Assembly: GCA_013203265.1 (NCBI GenBank)
Contig: JABMQK010000025.1
Span: 1 to 8,735, forward strand
DNA: 8,735 bases
Reading direction: 5' to 3'
Source: a bacterium
Lineage (GTDB): Bacteria; Omnitrophota; Gorgyraeia; Velamenicoccales; JABMQK01
Under the pieces are notes generated by a model that saw nothing but the letters and a program-made list of their open reading frames with translations, did not search any database and was not told where the DNA came from. Of the stretch, positions 1 to 5,036 are shown piece after piece. Within the stretch, counting starts at the first letter, position 1. Each line of letters begins with the position of its first letter. The position numbers and the translations under genes are program-made.

Positions 1-739
1 AACGCATTCCTAAAAACTTTACTCTATCTTCTAAATTTAACTCTTTTACTAATTGATGAAGTTGGCTTTCATAGTTTTTCTTTTTTTTATCTGCCGAACC
101 TACTATCCAAACTTCTATATTGGGCTTCTGTCTTGCAACAATATCTATTGCCCTGATAAACTCGCTCTGTCCTTTAATCGGGGTGATCCTTGAGATATTA
201 ACTATTCCAAATTTTTCTCTGGGGCCTCTAAACTTATCTATCTGATAGTGGTAACGTGATAAATCAACACCACGATAAACCAAACGAATTCTTTCTTTCG
301 GAACTCCGAATTTCTCCTGCATATGCCTACCTATAATTTGAGAAATAACTATTACCTCTCTACCCCAACCCATAACCCTACTGAAAAAGTGATTAGAATA
401 ATAGCCGTGGCAGCTGGTTACAAATGGTATATGTGTCCTTTTGCAGGCAAAATATGCTATCCAAGCAGGCATGCGGCTTTGGGCATGAACAATATCAATA
501 TGCTCATCCTTAATGACCTTTATAAGCTTTGGGACTTGAAAAAAAAGACTTAGTGATTTCTTGTGAACCGGCAACTGGATATGTTTAATTTCAGAATTCT
601 CTAATTCTTTGACTAACCGACCTCCAGAAGAAACAACGATAACATCTTCTCCAAGTTTTTTTAATGACTTGGACAAATCTACGGTACCAGTCTCTACTCC
701 GCCGGAATTCAGTGACGCAGATAATAGAAGTATCTTCAT
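1..739 (-). CDS. GT4-family glycosyltransferase, partial (C-terminus beyond left edge)
   Basis: This is the N-terminal 246 residues of a GT-B fold, family 4 glycosyltransferase. Such enzymes move a sugar from a nucleotide-sugar donor onto a glycan or lipid acceptor at the cytoplasmic face of the membrane. The sequence opens with MKILLLSASLNSGGVET (1-17), the usual GT4 start with its GGVE loop. It continues with IVHAQSRMPAW (83-93), SCHGYYS (109-115) in the acceptor domain, VISQ (131-134), VYRGVDLSRY (154-163) at the domain junction, and NISRITPIKGQSEFIRAI (181-198), which opens the donor-binding domain. The frame is still open at base 1, ending in FLGMR, so the donor-site E-x7-E motif lies outside the window. 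ATG at 737-739 is the first start after an in-frame stop, although no clear Shine-Dalgarno precedes it. A 65-bp gap separates it from the PEBP gene. The sugar and acceptor cannot be told from sequence; cell-surface polysaccharide or LPS is likely. Confidence 0.9.
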   Translation of the reverse strand, partial: MKILLLSASLNSGGVETGTVDLSKSLKKLGEDVIVVSSGGRLVKELENSEIKHIQLPVHKKSLSLFFQVPKLIKVIKDEHIDIVHAQSRMPAWIAYFACKRTHIPFVTSCHGYYSNHFFSRVMGWGREVIVISQIIGRHMQEKFGVPKERIRLVYRGVDLSRYHYQIDKFRGPREKFGIVNISRITPIKGQSEFIRAIDIVARQKPNIEVWIVGSADKKKKNYESQLHQLVKELNLEDRVKFLGMR

Positions 740-763
740 TTTACAAAAATGGTAGGATAGCGA

Positions 764-793
764 ATATTAATTGATTTCTAAATCTTTTCGCAA
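764..793 (-). promoter_or_regulatory. Weak candidate promoter for the glycosyltransferase gene
   Basis: A minus-strand TTGCGA (788-793, 4 of 6 to the -35 consensus) sits 18 bp from TAATAT (764-769, 4 of 6 to the -10). Transcription would start near 757 and leave a leader of about 18 nt. In AT-rich DNA such matches arise easily by chance, and the gene could equally be transcribed from the upstream PEBP gene, because I see no terminator between them. Confidence 0.25.
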
Positions 794-804
794 ATCTTGA
801 GTTG

Positions 805-1329
805 TTATCTTTTATATAAACCAATAAGTTCTGCTTTCTGAATTATATGCCCTTTCATTGCATCAAGAAGTTCTTTCTTGGTTAATCCGGGTTCTAAATT
901 CAATATTGCGTCGAGACAAAATAAGGTAAAGAAATACCGATGTGGTTTGCCGGGTGGTGGACAGGGACCGTCATAACCAATATCCCCAGAATCATTTCTC
1001 CCCTGCTTAATTCCATCATCTAATATTTCTTTTTTTTCTATACCTTCAGAAAAATCATTTCTTTCTGCCGATATATCATAAATTACCCAATGCACCCAGG
1101 TCCCAACAGGGGCATCAGGATCATCACAAATCAATGCAAAACTCTTTGTCTCTAAAGGCACATCTGACCAATTAAGTTCTGGTGATACATCTTCTCCTTG
1201 GCAGCTACATTTTTGGGGCATAAACTCATTGTGATTAAAATTTGGGCTTTTTAACTCTAATGCCATAACTTCACCTCCAATTGAAATTGTTAAAAATATA
1301 ACAAAACAAATAATTATTGTTTTTAACAT
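805..1329 (-). CDS. YbhB/YbcL family (PEBP, Raf-kinase-inhibitor-like) protein with signal peptide
   Basis: This is a 174-residue member of the phosphatidylethanolamine-binding protein superfamily, bacterial YbhB/YbcL branch. Visible signature motifs are DPDAP (70-74), WVHWVIYDI (78-86), GYDGPCPPPG (118-127) and PHRYFF (129-134), which form the anion/ligand pocket in this fold. Length is typical for the family plus a leader. The N-terminus (MLKTIIICFVIFLTISIGGEV) is a hydrophobic export signal, with a plausible cleavage site after VMA (about residue 23), so the protein is probably periplasmic. I chose ATG at 1327-1329 over a GTG eight codons earlier. The ATG has an AGAGGA Shine-Dalgarno (1334-1339) four bases upstream, and the leader peptide looks cleaner from there. 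The physiological ligand of bacterial PEBP proteins is generally unknown. Upstream lies a 185-bp intergenic region with a candidate promoter, so this gene probably starts its own transcript. Confidence 0.93.
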   Translation of the reverse strand: MLKTIIICFVIFLTISIGGEVMALELKSPNFNHNEFMPQKCSCQGEDVSPELNWSDVPLETKSFALICDDPDAPVGTWVHWVIYDISAERNDFSEGIEKKEILDDGIKQGRNDSGDIGYDGPCPPPGKPHRYFFTLFCLDAILNLEPGLTKKELLDAMKGHIIQKAELIGLYKR

Positions 1330-1355
1330 CTCATCCTCTTTTGGTGATAACACAA

Positions 1356-1386
1356 ATTATAGAATCCGCGCCAATACTCTCCACAA
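1356..1386 (-). promoter_or_regulatory. Candidate promoter for the PEBP-family gene
   Basis: A perfect minus-strand TATAAT lies at 1356-1361. The best -35 candidate is TTGTGG (1381-1386), which matches TTGACA only in its first three bases and sits at a long 19-bp spacing. Initiation near 1349 would give a leader of about 20 nt containing the AGAGGA ribosome site. The position just downstream of a terminator and upstream of a gene supports a promoter, but the -35 is poor, so it may need an activator. Confidence 0.4.
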
Positions 1387-1426
1387 TAATCAGCGAGTTC
1401 GCCTATTTTTTTGGCGAATTTTGTGG
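1381..1426. repeat. Nested inverted repeat upstream of the PEBP gene
   Basis: Plus-strand outer arms CCACAA (1381-1386) and TTGTGG (1421-1426) enclose inner arms TTCGCC (1398-1403) and GGCGAA (1413-1418), with a 9-base loop that is nearly all T. The inner arms are perfect. The spacers between outer and inner arms are unequal, 11 and 2 bases. The inner hairpin is not followed by a T-run in either direction, so it is not a convincing terminator. It overlaps the -35 side of the candidate promoter, which would fit an operator, but that role is inferred. Confidence 0.45.
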
Positions 1427-1453
1427 CGGACAACATGACTTGTTTGTTGGAAT

Positions 1454-1498
1454 TAAAACAAAAGAGCCAACTTATATAATGTTGACTCTTTTGTTTTA
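1454..1498 (-). terminator. Rho-independent terminator after the TM_helix membrane protein gene
   Basis: Arms at 1454-1471 and 1481-1498 can form an 18-bp stem around a 9-base AT-only loop (1472-1480). The single non-complementary position becomes a G-U pair in the minus-strand RNA. The minus-strand stem core is GAGUCAAC/GUUGGCUC, followed directly by UUUUGUUUUA. It begins 17 bases past the stop codon at 1515, so it should end that transcript. The A-rich side makes the element nearly symmetric, and it might also stop plus-strand transcription. Confidence 0.88.
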
Positions 1499-1514
1499 TA
1501 AAAACCACAAAGAT

Positions 1515-2198
1515 TTACTTCTTTTCTTGTAATTTCTCTAACCAATCAGATAATGATTTTGCTGCCATATCTTTACAGCCTAAACCAAAAGCTAAAGCTG
1601 CAGCAACGGCAATACTAATGATTATAACTTTAACCACTAGGCTAATAATTTCTGAACCTATCTTTAACTGCTCTAAAGCGATCGTAATAGCTGATACTAT
1701 CACAATAATTTCTACAATTTTTGCAAGCAGTTTTGCCCTTATTAATCCGGCATTGGCGGCTGCTGTCTGAACCATTGTCCCTAAAAACGTAGACATAAAT
1801 ATACCTAAAAGCAAAATAAAAATACTGAGTATTACATTGGGAATATAAAGAATTACCTTATTTAATAACTCGCCAATAACATTTAATCCTAAGAAATCGA
1901 CTGCCACGGCAACGGTAACAAGCAAACATAACCAATAGAATAAACTACCGACTACTTCCGAGAGAGTCTGTTTTATACCACCTTTTTCCAAAAAACTGTT
2001 TATTCCCGTAGATTCTGATACCGCATCAACCCTCGCTGTCTTAAGAATCTTAACTATCAAAGATTTTATCACTTTAGCGATAAGGCCTCCAATCATCATA
2101 ATGATCAATAGGCCTATCAATCTAGATAGTATCCCTCCCAACTTTAAAAAAGCTAACTTGGCTGCTTCTGCAGACTGGCTTAAAAAAACCTGCCACAT
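1515..2198 (-). CDS. Small TM_helix-repeat membrane protein (MscS-like / CmpX-type)
   Basis: This is a 227-residue integral membrane protein resembling the conserved TM_helix repeat proteins related to the N-terminal part of CmpX-type mechanosensitive channels. Hydrophobic segments are visible at about 20-50, 82-105, 115-142, 158-176 and 184-206. The pore-lining-like ending ALAFGLGCKDMA (201-212) resembles the AFGLG-x-D motif of this family. A short charged tail follows (SDWLEKLQEKK). There is no MscS beta-domain or C-terminal cytosolic cage, so it is not a complete MscS channel. A role in membrane tension or osmotic response is family knowledge and unproven here. The start is well supported: ATG at 2196-2198 follows AGGAGGTG (2203-2210) by four bases. 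It has its own promoter and terminator and so is probably monocistronic. Confidence 0.82.
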   Translation of the reverse strand: MWQVFLSQSAEAAKLAFLKLGGILSRLIGLLIIMMIGGLIAKVIKSLIVKILKTARVDAVSESTGINSFLEKGGIKQTLSEVVGSLFYWLCLLVTVAVAVDFLGLNVIGELLNKVILYIPNVILSIFILLLGIFMSTFLGTMVQTAAANAGLIRAKLLAKIVEIIVIVSAITIALEQLKIGSEIISLVVKVIIISIAVAAALAFGLGCKDMAAKSLSDWLEKLQEKK

Positions 2199-2225
2199 AT
2201 CGCACCTCCTTTTTTATTATAAAAT

Positions 2226-2254
2226 AATTTATCACAACTCCTAACTAATGTCAA
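2226..2254 (-). promoter_or_regulatory. Sigma-70-type promoter of the TM_helix membrane protein gene
   Basis: On the minus strand a perfect TTGACA (2249-2254) is followed by a 17-bp spacer and TAAATT (2226-2231, 4 of 6 to TATAAT). Start of transcription is expected near 2219, giving a leader of about 20 nt that contains the AGGAGGTG ribosome site. The ideal -35, ideal spacing and position between two genes make this the best promoter in the window. Confidence 0.72.
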
Positions 2255-2298
2255 GATATACACAATAGCGTGATATTATACATCAAATAAAGAAATGT

Positions 2299-3081
2299 TT
2301 AAGGAAATATTGACATACCGTCATAGGCAGCCACGATATCTAAATTCAGCTCCTGCTTTAAATTTTCTACAAGAATATGTGGTTTTGCCCTCAACATTGT
2401 CATACCGAAGTGGGTTAGTATCGTTGTTTTGGGTCTTAATTTTGATATTATCTGCTTGGCTTCTTCAAAACTTAAATGTTGAACATTTGGGCGAGGTTCA
2501 TAAAAAACAGTATTTATAATAAGAATGTCACTTTTAAAAAAATCCAAAATTTCGGGATAGAATGCCGTATCTCCAATTAAAGATATGTTCTTTTTATTGA
2601 TAATGAACTTTAAGCCATAGGTTTCAACCGGATGCACATTTCTCGGCCCAGTTGTAAAATTAAAAGCACCTATTTTATAATCTGTCTTTTCTTTCAAAAA
2701 CTCTACCGAACCGACAAAATTAAGCGCGTGCTTTAAAACTAAAGAATCATTTTCTATGGCATCTTGCGGTAAAAACAAAAAACCTCTTTTTTTAAAACCT
2801 CCCCCTGTCATAGCCTCTATCATAACGTTTACATCATTGGAGTGATCTAGGTGCCTATGTGTCAAAATTATCGCATCTAATTGACAAGGATCTAACTTTG
2901 GCTTAGAGCTTGCACAGCGCACGATACTGCCAGGGCCTGGATCAATTAAAATATTGACATTATTTGCCTTAATCCAAATACCGCCGGAAGCACGCAATTG
3001 TTTTATCATCACAAAACGCGCACCAGCTGTACCTAAAAATTTTATAAAATTACCTTCCTTTATTCTTTTCCCTTTTACCAT
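2299..3081 (-). CDS. MBL-fold metallo-hydrolase (RNase Z/PhnP-like)
   Basis: This is a 260-residue metallo-beta-lactamase-fold hydrolase of the compact RNase Z / PhnP-like type. The predicted dinuclear metal site is complete: THRHLDH (H75, H77, D79, H80), H150 in NVHPVETYG, D171 in IGDTAF and H224 in THFG. QHLS (H202) resembles the catalytic histidine region of the tRNase Z / PhnP group. No long flexible arm is seen, so this is not a classical tRNase Z, and the substrate is probably a phosphodiester. It is the last gene of the operon and overlaps the DUF523 gene by 32 bp. ATG at 3079-3081 is the only ordinary start, but it has no Shine-Dalgarno and gives a lysine-rich extension before the conserved FIKFLGTAGARF. 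A good AAGGAAGG lies inside the frame at 3053-3060, so the real N-terminus may be about 12 residues shorter. Confidence 0.88.
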   Translation of the reverse strand: MVKGKRIKEGNFIKFLGTAGARFVMIKQLRASGGIWIKANNVNILIDPGPGSIVRCASSKPKLDPCQLDAIILTHRHLDHSNDVNVMIEAMTGGGFKKRGFLFLPQDAIENDSLVLKHALNFVGSVEFLKEKTDYKIGAFNFTTGPRNVHPVETYGLKFIINKKNISLIGDTAFYPEILDFFKSDILIINTVFYEPRPNVQHLSFEEAKQIISKLRPKTTILTHFGMTMLRAKPHILVENLKQELNLDIVAAYDGMSIFP

Positions 3082-3631
3082 ATCTTTTATTTTTTACAGC
3101 TTTAGACCTAGCGCTTTTTTTAAAAGTTAAAGTTCTATCCTGCGAGAACTCACTATCGGTGATAACCTCAATATTATTCTTTAATAATAAAGCTGTCGCG
3201 ATACCATTACCTTTTCTTAAACTATCTGTAAAAGTCCCATCATAAATTTCTCCTCTGCCACAGCAGGGACTTTTTACTTTAAGTATAGCCTTTCTAACAC
3301 CACATTCTAGTGCAACAGTTAAAAACTCTTTTGACCCTTTTACAATATTAATTGTCACATCCTTGCCTTCTTTATTAAACATAAAGGCTTTACCCTTTAA
3401 TACGTCTTCACCACTACCAGCAAGAATTTCTACAGGTGGCCGCGGCGTCTTTAACCCTCCTAATTCTTCAGGGCATAAAGCTATCGCTACCCCATTATCT
3501 ACTAACTCCTTAATTTTAGGATTGTATTTAGAAGAACCATCGTAAAAACAACATTTACCTATCAAACATGCACTTACAATAAATTTCTTACTTTTAGAAA
3601 CAGATATTTTCTCTAAGTTTCGTTTAACCAT
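3050..3631 (-). CDS. DUF523 family protein (TudS-like putative Fe-S desulfidase)
   Basis: This is a 193-residue stand-alone DUF523 protein. The family signature is clear: SACLIGKCCFYDGSSKYN (20-37), CPEELGGLKTPRPPVEI (53-69) and KSPCCGRGEIYDGTF (120-134). C22, C53 and C124 are the expected conserved cysteines. C27, C28 and C123 are additional. A member of this family, TudS, has been described as an iron-sulfur thiouracil desulfidase that binds its cluster through three cysteines, so desulfuration of a thiolated base is a reasonable hypothesis, not a demonstrated function. The last 25 or so residues are strongly basic (KSARSKAVKNKRYGKREKNKGR region) and extend beyond the usual domain. The start ATG (3629-3631) lies inside the end of the nuclease gene, a 19-bp overlap. 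No strong Shine-Dalgarno is seen, which suggests coupled translation. Confidence 0.87.
   Translation of the reverse strand: MVKRNLEKISVSKSKKFIVSACLIGKCCFYDGSSKYNPKIKELVDNGVAIALCPEELGGLKTPRPPVEILAGSGEDVLKGKAFMFNKEGKDVTINIVKGSKEFLTVALECGVRKAILKVKSPCCGRGEIYDGTFTDSLRKGNGIATALLLKNNIEVITDSEFSQDRTLTFKKSARSKAVKNKRYGKREKNKGR
3053..3060 (-). promoter_or_regulatory. Internal Shine-Dalgarno that questions the MBL start
   Basis: Minus-strand AAGGAAGG immediately precedes and overlaps the DUF523 stop codon (TAA, 3050-3052). It is seven bases from an ATA codon (3043-3045) in the MBL frame, exactly where family members usually begin their first beta-strand. There is no ATG, GTG or TTG at that point. Either ATA is used, or the site only helps ribosomes re-start from the weak upstream ATG at 3081. 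Confidence 0.45.
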
Positions 3632-4098
3632 ATCTGACTCATTTCATCATTTATCTTTTTGCGCTCTAAAACAGAAAGTTCAGAGAATTCTGATTTTTGA
3701 ATCTTTGCTATCTTTAATTTTTTATCTACTTTTTTTACAAAATCATCTACCGCCAATGCCCCTGATCCTTGGGCTCGGCAATAAAATACAATATCCTTAT
3801 CATCACTGACCACTGTTATATTCCTGGGATTCGATGCCTTATCCACTAAAGACTTTATACAACTATCTGCTGACTCTTTCTTAGAAAAAACTACAGAAAA
3901 ATCACAGTTTTGGTTAAAGTTAAAAACTCCCTCTCTACCATCAAAAACAACTGTAATCTGATTCTTGTAGCTGCCGTGCGGTCGGTATTTATCGATGAAA
4001 CTTAATAAGGCATCCCTTGCATCTTTTAATTTCTTGTGGTTTAAAAATGCGGTCTTTTTAATAACATTATAGCCGTCGATTATATAATGTAGCGCCAT
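3613..4098 (-). CDS. YacP/Rae1-like NYN-domain endoribonuclease
   Basis: This is a 161-residue protein of the YacP family, a PIN-like NYN nuclease fold. Conserved acidic positions are visible: D8 in YIIDGYNVI (5-13), D53 in VVFDG (50-54), the E75/D78 region in KKESADSCI (73-81), and D99/D100 in VVSDDKDI (96-103). The family member Rae1 of Bacillus subtilis is a ribosome-dependent mRNA endonuclease, so cytoplasmic RNA cleavage is the likely role. I chose ATG at 4096-4098 over one 14 codons upstream because AGGAGG lies eight bases before it. It also starts directly with the conserved beta-strand MALHYIIDGYN, and the longer version adds residues that look like read-through of the neighbour. The start overlaps the end of the membrane-protein gene by 32 bp, and the stop overlaps the DUF523 start by 19 bp. 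Confidence 0.9.
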   Translation of the reverse strand: MALHYIIDGYNVIKKTAFLNHKKLKDARDALLSFIDKYRPHGSYKNQITVVFDGREGVFNFNQNCDFSVVFSKKESADSCIKSLVDKASNPRNITVVSDDKDIVFYCRAQGSGALAVDDFVKKVDKKLKIAKIQKSEFSELSVLERKKINDEMSQIWLNET

Positions 4099-5023
4099 AA
4101 ATAATGCCTCCTGCAACCCCGATAAAAAATAGAAATGCAAAAATAATTAATGTCATTGCCGCTATTTTATCTGAGGCAACACCTAAATTCGAAAATAATA
4201 CCACGGCTACATTATCACGTAAGCCTAAACCACCAAAAGAAATGGGAAGTAATGAAACAGTATTTATTATGGGGGCTAAAACTAAAAAGTGGGCAATATT
4301 TAACTTTATACCTAAGGACAAACCAATAAAATAAAATGCAACTGAGAAACCACCTTGTATTACTAACGATAATAAAATTGCTTTTATAAGTACTTTTTTT
4401 TGAGAACGAAACGAATAGCAGCAATTATGAAATTTGGCAAGGTAATTTCTTAATAAATTAAATCTTATAACCCTATTAAATAAATTAAAGAACTTCTTAT
4501 TAAAAATCAAAAAGAAAAGAGAAGTTGCCAAAAATACAAGAATGGCTATAAACAAAAATATTCTAAAATCTCTGGTTATGCCGAAAAAATAAGCAAATAG
4601 CGAGGCGCAAAAAGCAATCAAAGACATAGCAAAAAGGCCGCAGGCCCTATCCAAAAACACAGTTGCAAATATTGATGAGCTGTCTTTTGTATGAAGTGAT
4701 AAATCTACAGTTCTGGCGATATCTCCTCCGATAGTAGAAGGTAAAAATACATTAAAAAATAGTCCGCCGCAATGAGACACAAAAATCCTCGAAAGCGGCA
4801 GGTCTCTCTTCAAGGCTCTCAACAATACACTCCACCTGGCTATCCCTAAAGTAACCACACCTAAAAATATTAACAACGCACACATAAAATAAAAAGGCTC
4901 TAATGTACGGATATAAAAAAGAGTCTTTGTCAAATCTATGCGGCTAAATAAAAAAATCAGCAACACTATGGAGATGCTGACTTTAATGATAAAAATGAAA
5001 AAGTTTTTCAAATTCTTTGGCAT
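4067..5023 (-). CDS. LPG-synthase-type transmembrane protein (UPF0104/AglD-like)
   Basis: This is a 318-residue polytopic membrane protein of the lysylphosphatidylglycerol synthase transmembrane family, matching the flippase half of MprF and AglD-like proteins but without the aminoacyl-transferase half. About eight hydrophobic segments can be seen, near residues 8-27, 43-63, 80-97, 117-148, 153-174, 211-238, 243-262 and 285-312. Family motifs are FLPSTIGGDIAR (93-104), FLDRACGL (123-130) and LLPISFGGLGLRDN (258-271). Members are thought to help move lipids or lipid-linked sugars across the membrane; the substrate here is unknown. Start ATG at 5021-5023 is 13 bp after the pckG stop and has only a weak ribosome site (GTAAGA). 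Its 3' end contains the Shine-Dalgarno and start of the nuclease gene. Its operon position among metabolic genes gives no clear functional clue. Confidence 0.88.
   Translation of the reverse strand: MPKNLKNFFIFIIKVSISIVLLIFLFSRIDLTKTLFYIRTLEPFYFMCALLIFLGVVTLGIARWSVLLRALKRDLPLSRIFVSHCGGLFFNVFLPSTIGGDIARTVDLSLHTKDSSSIFATVFLDRACGLFAMSLIAFCASLFAYFFGITRDFRIFLFIAILVFLATSLFFLIFNKKFFNLFNRVIRFNLLRNYLAKFHNCCYSFRSQKKVLIKAILLSLVIQGGFSVAFYFIGLSLGIKLNIAHFLVLAPIINTVSLLPISFGGLGLRDNVAVVLFSNLGVASDKIAAMTLIIFAFLFFIGVAGGIIYGATLYNRRL
4107..4112 (-). promoter_or_regulatory. Shine-Dalgarno setting the YacP-like start
   Basis: Minus-strand AGGAGG lies eight bases before the ATG at 4096-4098, inside the last codons of the upstream membrane-protein gene. 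This decides the start of the nuclease in favour of the shorter form. Confidence 0.75.
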
Positions 5024-5036
5024 TTCTTACTGTGCT

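Noticed and set aside
323..553. Plus-strand open frame of 76 codons
   Set aside because: It lies opposite a clear GT4 glycosyltransferase on the minus strand and has no family resemblance or ribosome site.
1317..1532. Plus-strand open frame of 71 codons across the intergenic region
   Set aside because: It crosses the terminator stem and both intergenic repeats and has no ribosome site or recognisable motif.
1515..2198. Complete MscS mechanosensitive channel
   Set aside because: The protein has TM_helix-type segments only. The MscS beta-domain and cytosolic cage are absent.
2262..2292. Imperfect palindrome after the MBL gene as a terminator
   Set aside because: Only about 10 of 16 positions pair, the core is AT-rich and there is no T-run after it. 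I see no clear terminator for the long operon here.
4099..4140. Longer N-terminus for the YacP-like nuclease (14 extra codons)
   Set aside because: The strong AGGAGG eight bases before the inner ATG and the conserved family start favour the shorter form.
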